The notes under the pieces were generated by a model. That model saw nothing but the letters and a program-made list of their open reading frames with translations. It had not been told where the DNA came from and ran no database searches. Source: Amorphochlora amoebiformis (Eukaryota; Cercozoa; Chlorarachniophyceae). Taken from it: a stretch of 64,000 nt of DNA. The DNA lies in the NCBI GenBank assembly GCA_054601695.1, contig BAAHQB010000101.1, positions 310,001-374,000 of the forward strand. The letters run 5' to 3'. The position numbers and the translations under genes were made by a program. This document shows, in pieces, positions 1 through 50,597 of the stretch; positions within the stretch are counted from its first letter, which is position 1, and each line of letters begins with the position of its first letter.

Positions 1-9
1 CATACATAC

Positions 10-45
<36 letters not shown>

Positions 46-62
46 CATATATAATATATATG

Positions 63-97
<35 letters not shown>

Positions 98-123
98 TAT
101 AATAATATATATATATATATATA

Positions 124-241
<118 letters not shown>

Positions 242-242
242 T

Positions 243-282
<40 letters not shown>

Positions 283-284
283 TA

Positions 285-349
<65 letters not shown>

Positions 350-422
350 GTACATGTATAAAAAATATATATGTATATATATATATATGTATATGTGTAT
401 ATATATATGTACATATACTTAC

Positions 423-23115
<22,693 letters not shown>

Positions 23116-23354
23116 GTCTTTCGATTTGGAGACGATTTGGAGAGCCTCGACATAACACTCGAAATCATTGAACCCCGGGTTTCAATTAATCCCGGGAATC
23201 CCTTTGGTCCACATTTTGAATCCCGGAACATCTCCCAATATCTCCAACTATCTCTGAAGATCCGAATTCCGGGTTTCCATCAACCGTCGAATTAAGTTTA
23301 TTTTGAATATTTAGTCGGCATAATTTGAATATTTTCAAACCAGACGGGGTCACC
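23116..23354. promoter_or_regulatory. Divergent intergenic region, probable bidirectional promoter
   Basis: 239 bp between the ATG of the minus-strand gene (23115) and the ATG of the plus-strand secreted-protein gene (23355). It has no (TA)n. It contains CCCGGG-centred elements (ACCCCGGGTTTC, AATCCCGGGAATCCC, AATCCCGGAAC, ATTCCGGGTTTCC) that resemble those at 40636-40680. No clear TATA box. A promoter role is inferred from position and composition. Confidence 0.6.
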
Positions 23355-23887
23355 ATGCAGCTCGTGAGAGTCGTCCTGGCCCTGGGCCTCCTTCTCGTCG
23401 CAGATGCGCGGATGTCGGCCAATTCCACCCAAAAAACACTTATTTCGGCCGACTCTGCAGCCGGTTTGTTATTTTCTACAATTTATTTCCGTGGGAACAG
23501 GGTTTTCGAATATTTGAAAATTTGAATGCGGCAATGCGTTAGAGGATACGTATGGTGAGGAAGAGAGGGATGGTGCCTGCAGAATGAGGTGTAATATGCT
23601 TTTGAGAGACGTAGCGGGCAATTTTTGGTAAGACCAGAGGAGGGGGGGGGGGTTAAGATCGCGGTGAGGCTATGTTTTGAATCCAAGATTTGCACTGTAT
23701 TGAGTTTGTACAAGGCCAGTTATGTAGGTGTCACATTTATACTATTGTATATATGTAATAAATACATATTGATATGTATATATATATATATATATATATA
23801 TCATAGAAAAAATATATATAACATGTGGGTACGATTATTAATATTTTTAATACTGGCCCTCATTTACATGTATAAATCATCACCTAC

Positions 23888-23932
<45 letters not shown>

Positions 23933-24032
23933 TATATGATATATATATATATAGGTATGAATGAAAGTGTTGCTGTTAGTCAAAAGAGGCGTAAAATGTG
24001 TAACGATCCGTGTGCTGAAGACGGTATGTACC

Positions 24033-24124
<92 letters not shown>

Positions 24125-24159
24125 CTCTATATATATATATATATATATATTATATTTTT

Positions 24160-24212
<53 letters not shown>

Positions 24213-24364
24213 TACATTTATATGTAGATATTAATGACTATACATATATACATATATATACATATATATATATATATGAATATTGTTATGTCAGGAGATA
24301 ACAGTGAAGACGAGAACAAAGAAGGAGAGTGTATGTGTTCGGACGATATGGTAATATATTTATG

Positions 24365-24404
<40 letters not shown>

Positions 24405-24437
24405 AAATGTATATATCTATATATTTATAAAAATATA

Positions 24438-24470
<33 letters not shown>

Positions 24471-24539
24471 GACAGGAGGACGCCCTCGCAGATGCAGAAC
24501 AGAAGGGTAAACATACATATGTATATGTATTTATATATG

Positions 24540-24598
<59 letters not shown>

Positions 24599-24643
24599 GT
24601 GTGTAATTCATATACATATCTATATATCAGTAATTATTAAAAC

Positions 24644-24694
<51 letters not shown>

Positions 24695-24751
24695 GTTATT
24701 ACTAATATACAGGCATGGAGGAGCCCCCGAAGAAGCCCGATCCGGTATATA

Positions 24752-24821
<70 letters not shown>

Positions 24822-24978
24822 GCATATATTTATATGACTGCTTACTAAATGAATAATGTAAATGTATTAGGTAGATATATAGCTTTTTTAACATATAATA
24901 TATGTATGTGTATACATATTTATATTATTACCTGATACATGTAGATAAACTCTTATAAATTGCATATATACCATATAT

Positions 24979-25050
<72 letters not shown>

Positions 25051-25149
25051 ATATACATATATAAATATATATATATATATAATATATATATATAGGAATT
25101 CTTTAAGCTCCTAGAAGGTGTTGAAGACTGGATTGACTACTACAAGGTG

Positions 25150-25207
<58 letters not shown>

Positions 25208-25300
25208 AAATGTATATATATGTGTGTATAATATATATATATATATATGTGTGTGTATGTATATATGCGTGTGTTAATATGTAACGTCGCATAATAATGG

Positions 25301-25353
<53 letters not shown>

Positions 25354-25430
25354 ATATACATATATGTATATAAGATATATATTACCAGGAGAAAGGGCGT
25401 GTTGATCCATCACAGATGGCAGCAGAGCAG

Positions 25431-25476
<46 letters not shown>

Positions 25477-25566
25477 TAAATTCAATTTAATGTTACTAAT
25501 ATGCTATGTTATAATGCATCTACATACAAATGTATATATACACCCTATATATATATATGTATACAC

Positions 25567-25597
<31 letters not shown>

Positions 25598-25598
25598 T

Positions 25599-25657
<59 letters not shown>

Positions 25658-25750
25658 TATATATATGTAGTATATATATATATATATATAAAGGCAAATA
25701 TGCTGACCGAAAACATGCGAATGGATCACGCCAGACAAGAGCTTGAGGTT

Positions 25751-25817
<67 letters not shown>

Positions 25818-25901
25818 AGATATATGTATATAAAAATAATATTTTTTGTAATCATAGATATATGTGTATTTTGATTGCTATTGCTATTATACATATAATA
25901 T

Positions 25902-25941
<40 letters not shown>

Positions 25942-26032
25942 GATGAAGAGCAACAATATGATGACCAGAAACGCCGTTGGGGCTCAACTTCGCGATGTAT
26001 ATATATATATATAGGAGGGGGAGTATATATAT

Positions 26033-26093
<61 letters not shown>

Positions 26094-26162
26094 GTCTGTG
26101 TAAGTATGTATTACACTAAATACATATTTTGGAATGTAATGTGTGTGTATAAGTATGTATTA

Positions 26163-26250
<88 letters not shown>

Positions 26251-26491
26251 ATTAGATTATAGTTTGTGTGAATGTACAGAGTTAGTACAATATATATATA
26301 TATATATATATATATAGATTATTATATATGTATGTAAAAATTTATTATGTTTCACTAAGATAATCAAATTGCATCTCTATTACTGTACATATGTAAGTAA
26401 TATATATATAAATATACATATATATATATATATGTATATATGTATATATATAATATTGATGTTGTATAAAGTATGTTAAGCCGGACGTTGT

Positions 26492-26539
<48 letters not shown>

Positions 26540-26599
26540 TAAGCATCTATACGTACAAATGAATTACTTAATTCTTATGTTTCTTTATATTACATGTAC

Positions 26600-26653
<54 letters not shown>

Positions 26654-26760
26654 CATTATATATATATATATATAGATGCTATACAAAGTAAACAAAGGCA
26701 AGCAAATTCAAGCTATGATGAATGCACAGGCTGCTAAGTAATATATATATATATATATAT

Positions 26761-26791
<31 letters not shown>

Positions 26792-27037
26792 CATATTATA
26801 TACATATATATATACATATGCTTACATACACATGTGTGAGTGTGTTTGTATCATATATATCTATATACACATATATAGGTATGTATGTATATGGTATATT
26901 ATATATATATATATATATACATAGTTGCATCTATATGTATGTATGTATGTATACATTTACATATACATATACATATATATATATATACAAGGTATTATAT
27001 ATCATACAAATCTATTTAATTATCCCACTCGTATATA

Positions 27038-27092
<55 letters not shown>

Positions 27093-27193
27093 TATACGCA
27101 ATATTTATATATATACGTATAATATATATCTATATATATATAGGCAAAATATGGAGGCTGCACGTGCTAAGCAGCAGCAGGGTTATATCGGTA

Positions 27194-27227
<34 letters not shown>

Positions 27228-27285
27228 CATGAATATATATGTATATATATATATACATCTATCTATAGTTATATATGCATCTACA

Positions 27286-27321
<36 letters not shown>

Positions 27322-27368
27322 CGCATGGTTAAGATGATGAAGCAAATGCAACCTAAGGTAGGTGTATT

Positions 27369-27440
<72 letters not shown>

Positions 27441-27560
27441 ATATGATATATATTGTTTGTATACATGTTTATTAAAAATATGCATTTATATGTACATGTT
27501 ATATATATATATATATACATATATATATTGTGTACAAACACATGTTATATATACATACAA

Positions 27561-27608
<48 letters not shown>

Positions 27609-27773
27609 ATATGTATATATGTGTGTATATATATACGAGAGTTCGTTTATATGTTTTGTCCTAGTAATATATATATAAATAATATTTCACATATATATAC
27701 ATATATATATATATACTGATATAAACCAGACTGAAATGGAAGGATCAACCTTAAAAGAGCAGGTATTTATCTT

Positions 27774-27812
<39 letters not shown>

Positions 27813-27889
27813 ACATATTATACATATATGATTAGTTCTACATGTACAATTGGGTTTATGAACATATGTATATTTATACATATATATAT

Positions 27890-27930
<41 letters not shown>

Positions 27931-27940
27931 GTATATATAC

Positions 27941-28000
<60 letters not shown>

Positions 28001-28054
28001 CGTGGTAGTATGCAACCACTCCTCTTCTCTAAGTCTTTAATATATAATATATAC

Positions 28055-28108
<54 letters not shown>

Positions 28109-28154
28109 GTAAAATTATATTATTAGATACTAATATATTATAAAGAAGAAACAT

Positions 28155-28196
<42 letters not shown>

Positions 28197-28274
28197 TGTA
28201 ATATATGTAAATATAGATCAGCGCACTTATCGACCAAATACAAGACAACCCCATCCCTACGGGTATCCATTTTC

Positions 28275-28316
<42 letters not shown>

Positions 28317-28409
28317 AATGTGCTTGGATGGAATGTATTTACTTCGGTAACTATATATATATATACATACATACATATACATATATATATATATAGACAT
28401 AATATTAAT

Positions 28410-28442
<33 letters not shown>

Positions 28443-28588
28443 TTGTATACATCTCTATATATCATATACACATCTCTCTATCTATATACATATTATATAT
28501 ATATTACATATATATATATATATAGGTAAACAGCATTCTCACGACGCTATAGAATGGCTACGCAGCACACTTGCTGAAATGCCTGGTA

Positions 28589-28619
<31 letters not shown>

Positions 28620-28623
28620 ATAC

Positions 28624-28654
<31 letters not shown>

Positions 28655-28857
28655 GTATTATAGATGATTTGGGAGAGGGAGAGGAAGAAGAGAAATGAAG
28701 TCTAAGAAGGATGTCAAGATATATATATATATATATAATATATATATATATATAGATATATGATATATATATATATAATATATAGATGATTTGGGTGAGG
28801 GAGAGGGAGAGGGAGAAGAGAAAATGAAATCCAAGAAGGATGTCAAGATATTTATAT

Positions 28858-28911
<54 letters not shown>

Positions 28912-29075
28912 TGATTTGGGTGAGGGAGAGGGAGAAGAGAAAATGAAATCTAAGAAGGACGCTAAGAAAGAAAAAGCGGCCAAGAAGGCTGAGAAGAAGG
29001 TATATATATAAATTTAAATATATATATGTGTATATATATATATATGTATCTATATATATACCTACATTATACATT

Positions 29076-29135
<60 letters not shown>

Positions 29136-29139
29136 CATT

Positions 29140-29192
<53 letters not shown>

Positions 29193-29252
29193 CAATAGAG
29201 AGAGACAGAGAGAGTATAAAAGAGACTTAAGAGAGAGAGATTGAGATATACC

Positions 29253-29284
<32 letters not shown>

Positions 29285-29390
29285 TATAATATATTAGAGA
29301 GATAGAGATCAAATTTAGAAGTAGTACATATATATATATATATATCTCATATCATAACAGTCCGAAGCTACGGATGCCGACCAGCCGTAA
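23355..29390 (+). CDS. 17-exon gene for a secreted, Met-rich helical protein (300 aa)
   Basis: Product not recognised. Exons: 23355-23463, 23955-24023, 24295-24350, 24476-24506, 24713-24744, 25096-25146, 25389-25430, 25694-25747, 25943-25996, 26676-26737, 27144-27190, 27320-27357, 27730-27762, 28217-28262, 28526-28585, 28911-28999, 29361-29390 (TAA). All introns are GT-AG, all phases agree and the total is 903 nt. The protein starts with a signal-peptide-like segment ([18 protein letters not shown]). A short Cys motif (CNDPC, then CMC) in an acidic stretch follows. A long predicted helix is rich in Met, Gln and Ala (for example [20 protein letters not shown] and MMKQMQPK). It ends with a Lys/Ala-rich tail ([16 protein letters not shown]). 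Secretion is inferred from the first exon only. A 33-nt island at 28001-28033 is left out (see separate entry). Start chosen because ATG 23355 opens the signal sequence and ends in phase with exon 2. Confidence 0.82.
28001..28033 (+). other. In-frame cassette-like island without a GT donor
   Basis: Preceded by ATATATAG and open in the gene's frame ([11 protein letters not shown]), but followed by TCTTTA and not GT. Skipping it joins exons 27730-27762 and 28217-28262 in phase, so it was left out. It may be a lost exon or a pyrimidine-rich decoy (CCACTCCTCTTCTCTAAG). Confidence 0.4.
28664..28849 (+). pseudogene. Two decayed copies of the start of exon 28911-28999
   Basis: Copies at 28664-28712 and 28786-28849 repeat ATAG|ATGATTTGGG and the acidic-then-Lys coding run of the intact exon ([17 protein letters not shown]). 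The first lost one A and reads into TGA; neither has a GT donor. Both lie upstream of the intact exon, separated by (TA)n. Confidence 0.8.
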
Positions 29391-30359
29391 AGCGTGACGT
29401 CGGGCCATGTAACGTTCACCATCATAATCGCATCTGTTAGATAGGCCGTAGTACCGCTACGAAGGAGCTAGCGTTATGCCATGAATTTATACGTATGGCC
29501 TTACAGATGGATGCCAATGGAGTTGTTATGAGATCTAGGAGATATCTTGTATTAATCAGCATACCCCATCGGACACGTGTTGACCATCGGAACCCAGCTC
29601 CGGAGACGAAGAAATAATTAGTTAAAATCCATCCATTACAGACGTCCCACCGATGTCCCACGCTCTCCATCGGAACCCAGTTTCCGGAGCATAGTTTACA
29701 ATCTAGATTTAGACTTCTAACATTAATACCCTACGGTACTTTCGATACTCTAGATGCTATTAGATTAGCATGTTGTCGCGCGCGTATATATATATCTAGA
29801 TAGCATTTATTTCTAGATTTATTAGATCTAGCTAGTACTAATGTACGACTATATCTAGATATAATATAACAACTATATCTGTATATCTAGTATATCGCCG
29901 AGATCGCGAATATCTAGAATATATATAGATGATTCTACCGTGACTTACTAGACTTACCGAAGCTAAGTATTAGTGGCTGACTGAGAGCTAGGAGAGTATA
30001 TTGCCATTTTTTTTGTGTTTTAACAGTAGATGCGGTATTAATACCGTATTATCCAGATAGATTACCATCATGCAAATAAAAAAATTTCATTAGAATTCAA
30101 ATTTAAACAGAACGGCAGCTATCTCCTTCTAGAGTCTCTAGAGTCTAGAGAGTATATATACCTTATGAGTCAAGTAACTAGAGTTAGAAGTTTCAATAGT
30201 ATTAACTCACATACGTGCAAGTATAGCTTTTTCCGATAGTACTATGTATCACGTATAATAGTGAATAATTATCGTAATCTAGGTAATATCGCCCAAAATC
30301 CTTGTGTTGCGCGAGAGGTGTCCAGCCGTAGTCTAGATAGAAACTTAGAAAGCCTGCGT
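29391..30359. other. Non-(TA)n intergenic sequence
   Basis: About 970 bp downstream of the secreted-protein stop codon. It is rich in TCTAGA-type palindromes (29785-29960) and carries two CGGAACCCAG...TCCGGAG units (29588 and 29671). A 77-codon minus-strand frame (29437-29670) has no recognisable features and no splice context. Probably 3' UTR plus spacer. Confidence 0.6.
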
Positions 30360-30464
30360 ATGTTTGCTTGTTTGTTCATATATCTGGTATATATCTAGTA
30401 TATATATAGATATAGCCGCGATTTATTCGGTGTTATCTGTTTGTGATATGTTATCTTTTATATG

Positions 30465-30503
<39 letters not shown>

Positions 30504-30545
30504 CTCTTTATATCCATATTACCACACTAGCCATAATGTATCATG

Positions 30546-30585
<40 letters not shown>

Positions 30586-30716
30586 TATATATTTATATAT
30601 ATATATAAAAATATATATATATATACATATATGCACATGTATTTTTCATACACAGATAGTGTATTTGAGAGATGATAATAATGATAATAATAGCAATCAT
30701 ATATATCAAAATGTAG
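30360..30716 (+). CDS. Doubtful exons of a possible small membrane-protein gene
   Basis: The best-supported island is 30656-30716 (ACACAG|...|GTATGT, reading [20 protein letters not shown]). Two upstream islands, 30360-30386 ([12 protein letters not shown]) and 30416-30463 ([12 protein letters not shown]), join to it in phase and would make a hydrophobic N-terminus. I could not extend the model downstream in frame: an island at 31599-31641 has splice sites on both strands. Low confidence that this is one gene. Confidence 0.25.
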
Positions 30717-30739
30717 GTATGTACCGAACCCTCACACAC

Positions 30740-30815
<76 letters not shown>

Positions 30816-30879
30816 GTAAAACAGACATATAAAAATAAGTATTTATATCGGATCAGCCGTACTCCACATATATATATAT

Positions 30880-30926
<47 letters not shown>

Positions 30927-30935
30927 CACACACAT

Positions 30936-30990
<55 letters not shown>

Positions 30991-31070
30991 CGTGTATTTA
31001 TATGTACGTAACTCGCACTTATATACAATAAATATGTATATATATATATATATAATATCTATATACATAT

Positions 31071-31115
<45 letters not shown>

Positions 31116-31259
31116 ATATATATATATATATATGTATTTATATATATATATATATATATATGTATGTACATATGTATATGTATAAATATATTGTACATGT
31201 ATAAACATATACATATACATACACATGTGTGTATTATATATATATATATGTATATATAC

Positions 31260-31294
<35 letters not shown>

Positions 31295-31297
31295 TAA

Positions 31298-31345
<48 letters not shown>

Positions 31346-31414
31346 ATATATATATATACATATACGTATATATATATATCTATGTATATATATATATATA
31401 TGTATACATATACG

Positions 31415-31512
<98 letters not shown>

Positions 31513-31607
31513 CATATATATTATATACATATATATATATATATATTATATATATACATACATATATATATATATGTATATATAAATATATATCTAAGGA
31601 TACCCAA

Positions 31608-38212
<6,605 letters not shown>

Positions 38213-38224
38213 CCCATAGTAAAT

Positions 38225-38265
<41 letters not shown>

Positions 38266-38375
38266 ATATATATATGTATATATATATATATTTATGTATA
38301 TAAAAAAAAATATATATATATATATATGCCAATTTATACGTGTATATATATATATATATACGTACATATTTATAC

Positions 38376-38449
<74 letters not shown>

Positions 38450-38689
38450 TTATATATGTCACATACATACAGGTACTATATGTAGGCAAGAAAGAATATG
38501 AGACATAGAGAATGATATATATACACATACATATATATATACATATATATACATACACATATATGTATACATGTCGCATTCACACAGATACTATATGTAT
38601 AGAGAATGAGAGCGGAACAAGGGGGGAAAAGACAGATACACACACACACACAGAGAGCAGACAGATACAGACACAGAGAGAGAGAGAGA

Positions 38690-39060
38690 TTCAGAGACAC
38701 ACAGAGATACAAATTCAGAGACACACACGGAGAGATATATATTGAGACACAGAGAGAGACAGATTCAGAGACACACACAGAGAGATATATATTGAGACAC
38801 ACAGAGATACAAATTCAGAGACACACACGGAGAGATATATATTGAGACACACAGAGAGATAGATTCAGAGACACACACGGAGAGATATATATTGAGACAC
38901 ACAGAGATACAAATTCAGAGACACACACGGAGAGATATATATTGAGACACACAGAGACAGATTCAGAGACACACACAGAGAGATATATATTGAGACACAC
39001 AGAGAGACAGATTCAGAGACACACAGAGAGACAGATATAGAGAGACACACACACACACAG
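38690..39060. repeat. 50-bp minisatellite, about six units
   Basis: The marker GATATATATTGAGACAC occurs at 38734, 38784, 38834, 38884, 38934 and 38982, giving a 50-bp period (last unit 48). Each unit also carries AGATTCAGAGACACACA or a variant. No coding sense. Confidence 0.95.
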
Positions 39061-39139
39061 AGAAAGAGAGAGAGAGGGGAAAATAGAGAGAGAAAGAGAG
39101 AGAAAGGGAAAGAAAAAAAGGGAGAAAGAGAGAGAGAAC

Positions 39140-39175
<36 letters not shown>

Positions 39176-39339
39176 GAGAGAGAGAGAGAGGAAGAGGGAG
39201 AGAGAGGAAGAGAGAGAGAGAGGAAGAGAGAGAGAGAGAGAGGAAGAGAGAGAGAGAGAGAGGAAGAGAGAGAGAGAGGGAGAGAGAGAGAGGGAGAGAG
39301 AGAGAGAGAGGGAGAGAAAGGAGAGAATGTGAGACGCAG

Positions 39340-39378
<39 letters not shown>

Positions 39379-39386
39379 ATATTATA

Positions 39387-39444
<58 letters not shown>

Positions 39445-39940
39445 TGACAGAAAGAAAGAGTGTGAGTGAGGAAGAGAGAGGAAAAGAGAGAGAGAGAGAG
39501 AGAGAGAAAGACTGAAAGAGAGAGGATGAGAGAGAGGAGGGAGAGAGAGAATATGAGACATAGAGAGAGAGAAAGAAAGAGAGAGAGCGAGATAGCGAGA
39601 GGAAGGCAGAAAAAAGAGAGATAGAAAGAGATAGATAGAAAGAGAGAGATAGAAAAAGAGAGATAAAAGAGAGAGATAGAAAGAGAGAGATACAGAGAGG
39701 TAGAGAAAGAGAAAGAGAGAGATAGAGAGAGAATGCATTGAGAGGGAGAGAAAGCGAGAGGAGAGAGAGAGGGAGAGAGAGAGAGAGAGCGGGAGAGAGA
39801 GAGCGAAAGAGAGAGAGCGAGAGAGAGAGAGCGAGAGAGAGAGAGCGAGAGAGAGAGAGGAGCGAGAGAGAGAAACAGAGAGACAATGTGCGCGAGAGAG
39901 AGAGTAGGGAGAGCGCGAGAGAGAGAGAGAGAGATTGCGA
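39060..39940. repeat. Long GA-rich low-complexity region
   Basis: Interrupted GA/GAAA/GGGA repeats, broken by (TA)n at 39340-39418. The long Ser-Leu frame on the minus strand is continuous with exon 39944-40029 only because the repeat lacks stops. Confidence 0.95.
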
Positions 39941-39943
39941 TAC

Positions 39944-42215
<2,272 letters not shown>

Positions 42216-42482
42216 AGCGGTTTTTTTTTGGGGGGGGGGGGAGCGGGCGGGCGGTTATGGGAATGTGTGTTCTAACTGGGATTGGATTCTAGGAGAGCTG
42301 GGGATGGGTGGGGATTAGAGGGTTGGTGATTAGGATTTACCGGTAATTTTATCATTTTTTTTTTTTAAATCGGGCTTTTTTTTTGAAAATTCAATCTTCT
42401 TCGTGTGGATGTTAGGTTTGGGGGGGGGGGTTGTTGGGGGGGGGTGTTGGGGGGGGGGGTGTTGGGGGAGGGAGAAAGGGAA

Positions 42483-42510
42483 TGAGAGAGAGAGAGAGAG
42501 GGAGAGAAGT

Positions 42511-42549
<39 letters not shown>

Positions 42550-42926
42550 GAAATACAGAGACAGAGAGATAGAAGATTGAGAGAGAAAGGAGACAGGATA
42601 TTAAGAGACGTGAATAAATGAAACTGAAAAGGGAGAGAGAGCTCTCTGTCTGTTCTCGCTCTCTATTCTCGCTCTCTATTCTCGCTCTCTATTCTCCCTC
42701 TCTGTGTTCTCTCTCTCTATTCTCTCTCTCTGTGTTCTCTCTTTGCTCTCTGTCTGTGTTCTCTCTCCCTCTCTCTCTCTCTCTCTCGTATCTCTCTTCT
42801 CTCCCTTTATCTCCCCTTTTTTCCTTAATCTATTCACCGTCTACGAGTTTCTTCGACTATCTCTTAAGAGAACAGAGAGAGAATAGAGGGACAGGGTGAG
42901 AGAGAGAGAGAGAGGGAAAGAGGAAG

Positions 42927-42965
<39 letters not shown>

Positions 42966-43270
42966 GGACGCAGAAAGCGAAAGGGAGAGAGAAAGAAAGG
43001 AAGGAGAGAGAAAAAGAGGCAGGGAGAGAAAAGATAGAGAGAAGAGAGAGAGAGTGTGCGAGGGAGAGAGGAGAGAGCGAGAGAGATAAAGAGAGATGGA
43101 GAGAAGAGAGACAGAGAGACAGAGAGAGAAGAGAGACAGAGAGAGAAGAGAGCGAGAGTTATAGAGAACAGAGAGAGAGAGAGAGCGAAGAGAGACAGAG
43201 AGAGAAGAGATAGAGAAAGAGAGAATATACAGAAGAGGTGGATAGAGAAATAGGGAGGGAGAGAGGAAGG
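42483..43270. repeat. GA-rich, CT-rich, GA-rich inverted low-complexity blocks
   Basis: GA-rich 42483-42630, CT-rich 42640-42830 and GA-rich 42870-43270 on the same strand, so adjacent blocks are complementary and could fold back. G runs of 8-12 nt occur at 42421-42470 and 42190-42242. Open frames are low-complexity artefacts. Confidence 0.9.
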
Positions 43271-43598
43271 GATAGCTTGTAGAGATCAAAAACTGTCCAC
43301 GATGACGAATGGTTTGTCAGGAGAACTGGGTTCCAAATTTCAAATTTCCAAGTTTAGATTGATTATTGGAGTTGTTTTCATGTATATGTATAATATATAA
43401 ATATATATATATATATATGTATATATATGTATATACATATATATATATATATATATAATATATATAAGACATGTATACTTGAATGCATCAAAGTATTATG
43501 AAAGACACTTTGAATGGTGTAAATGTTTATAGTCAAGAGATAAATTGTAATATAGTATTATATAGACTGAACAAAAAAAATGATACTATATATATATA

Positions 43599-43675
<77 letters not shown>

Positions 43676-43759
43676 TGTATATAGATTCATTTGTGTGTGA
43701 TTGTAGATATAATATTACGCATATACAATCAATACAAAAGTGTATATATATACATATAT

Positions 43760-43849
<90 letters not shown>

Positions 43850-43913
43850 TTTAATATTTGCAATGATATTTAGTGCCCTTATTAAATGTAACATATACTA
43901 TGTAATATATATA

Positions 43914-43958
<45 letters not shown>

Positions 43959-44048
43959 TTAAGACAATTACGAAAGGATGTTCAAGACAGCTATGTGCAT
44001 GAATCTTAACTTTGCTATACATATGCTTTTTTTTATATAAAATAACAA
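43271..44048. other. Spacer with (TA)n islands
   Basis: Unique sequence at 43285-43380 (with ACTGGGTTCC at 43326), a short AT-rich stretch at 43480-43600 and several (TA)n tracts. I see no exon here that joins either neighbouring gene with confidence. Confidence 0.5.
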
Positions 44049-44064
44049 TAACGATACATATATA

Positions 44065-44348
44065 TTGAGATATTTAGATAAAATAACCTAAACGTACCGT
44101 GTACATATGATTTTGAGAGATTAAGTAAAATTGTCTAAATTTGGTAAACATACACTTTTTGAGACATTTATGTAAAATAGTCCTGACTTTCGGCATACAC
44201 GTGTTCGAGACATTTAGATAGAATTACCTCAATTTTCTTCGGTATACATGCGACATTGCTTAGTTTTTGGTATAATTTTTGAGACGTTTACGTAAAATTA
44301 TCTTAACTTTTTGTAAACATAGTTTTGAGGCATTTGCGGAAAATTATC

Positions 44349-44376
<28 letters not shown>
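44065..44376. repeat. 47-bp diverged minisatellite, six units
   Basis: Units begin TTTGAGACATTTA or variants at about 44065, 44112, 44159, 44208, 44279 and 44326. Each continues with GTAAAATTATCTTAACTTT and GTATACAT-like sequence; unit 4 is longer. The last unit overlaps the end of the last exon of the Lys-rich gene, including its stop codon. Confidence 0.85.
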
Positions 44377-49807
<5,431 letters not shown>

Positions 49808-50054
49808 TTTTGAGATGTGACTAAGGGGGGGGTCACAGCTATGGTTATTTTATTCTTAATATCATGATAATAGTTTTAGAATATATGTTAAAAGTGTTTT
49901 GGGGGATATCCACTAAATTGATACAATTAGTAAGATATAATGGATATAAACACATATATATGCTGATATTAGGGTGACACTCATTAATTTGTCGCATTGC
50001 CACGTTCGGCGCCCGCGCTCCAAGTCTACGGATTTTTCGACAAAGAAAGGAAAG
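49808..50054. promoter_or_regulatory. Divergent intergenic region, probable bidirectional promoter
   Basis: 247 bp between the ATG of the Lys-rich gene (49807) and the chosen ATG of the SKP1-like gene (50055). No (TA)n. It includes ATGATAAT and CGTTCGGCGCCCGCGC. Promoter role inferred from position. Confidence 0.55.
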
Positions 50055-50597
50055 ATGGACATCAAGGAGGACAAACCGAATGCGGAGGAGATAAATGGGC
50101 TCGACGATGATCTCAAAGACGAGATGATCACCCTCCGATCGAAGGACGGCAAGGAGATCGAAGTCAAGAAAAAGTTTGCTTTCATTTCCCAAGTTATCAA
50201 AACAAGCTTGGAGAATGACAGTGAGTCCAAGGTCCTTCCGATCATGGGGGTCAACTACGACACGCTAGAGCACATCGTGAGCTACATGAACCATCACCAG
50301 GGCTCAGAGCCACCCATCGTAGACAAGCCTCTGCGAAACAAGAAAATGAGCGAGAATGTCAAGGACAAATGGGACGCTCCTTTCATCGATAAGATTGGCG
50401 AGAGCAACCGTCAAGCACTCTACGATCTCATCCTTGCAGCTAACTACATGGATATCAAGGCCCTTCTGCACCTGGGTTGCGCCAAGGTCGCGAGTCTTAT
50501 CAAAGGCCAGCCTCTGGAGCGTATCAAGGAGATCCTCGATCCGAAGAACAAGGAAAAGAAGGAGGAGAAGGAGGCCAAAAAGAGCGAGAAGGCGTAG
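50055..50597 (+). CDS. SKP1: SKP1-like SCF ubiquitin-ligase adaptor, intronless (180 aa)
   Basis: Skp1 links F-box proteins to cullin in SCF ubiquitin ligases. The protein follows the family order. A BTB/POZ-like N-terminal part carries ITLRSKDGKEIEV, an IKTSLEND segment and VLPIMGVNYDTLEHIVSYM, then HHQGSEPP. The conserved C-terminal part reads WDAPFI, LYDLILAANYMDIKALLHLGC and ASLIKGQPLERIKEIL, close to the family's LILAANYLDIKGLL and IKGKTPEEIR. The usual last helix that contacts the F-box (ending NxWCEEK) is replaced by a Lys/Glu tail (NKEKKEEKEAKKSEKA). Start taken at 50055 because homology begins just after it; the frame stays open to 49974 upstream. Unlike every other gene here it has no introns and is GC-richer, which suggests a retrocopy or a divergent paralogue. 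Confidence 0.93.
   Translation: MDIKEDKPNAEEINGLDDDLKDEMITLRSKDGKEIEVKKKFAFISQVIKTSLENDSESKVLPIMGVNYDTLEHIVSYMNHHQGSEPPIVDKPLRNKKMSENVKDKWDAPFIDKIGESNRQALYDLILAANYMDIKALLHLGCAKVASLIKGQPLERIKEILDPKNKEKKEEKEAKKSEKA

Noticed and set aside
29437-29670. 77-codon minus-strand frame
   Set aside because: No recognisable motif, no neighbours in phase; looks like chance in non-(TA)n spacer.
38690-39060. CRISPR-like array
   Set aside because: The 50-bp units are contiguous and lack unique spacers; eukaryotic context.
49974-50054. Upstream start for the SKP1-like gene
   Set aside because: Adds 27 residues with no family similarity; the ATG at 50055 is closer to the conserved domain.
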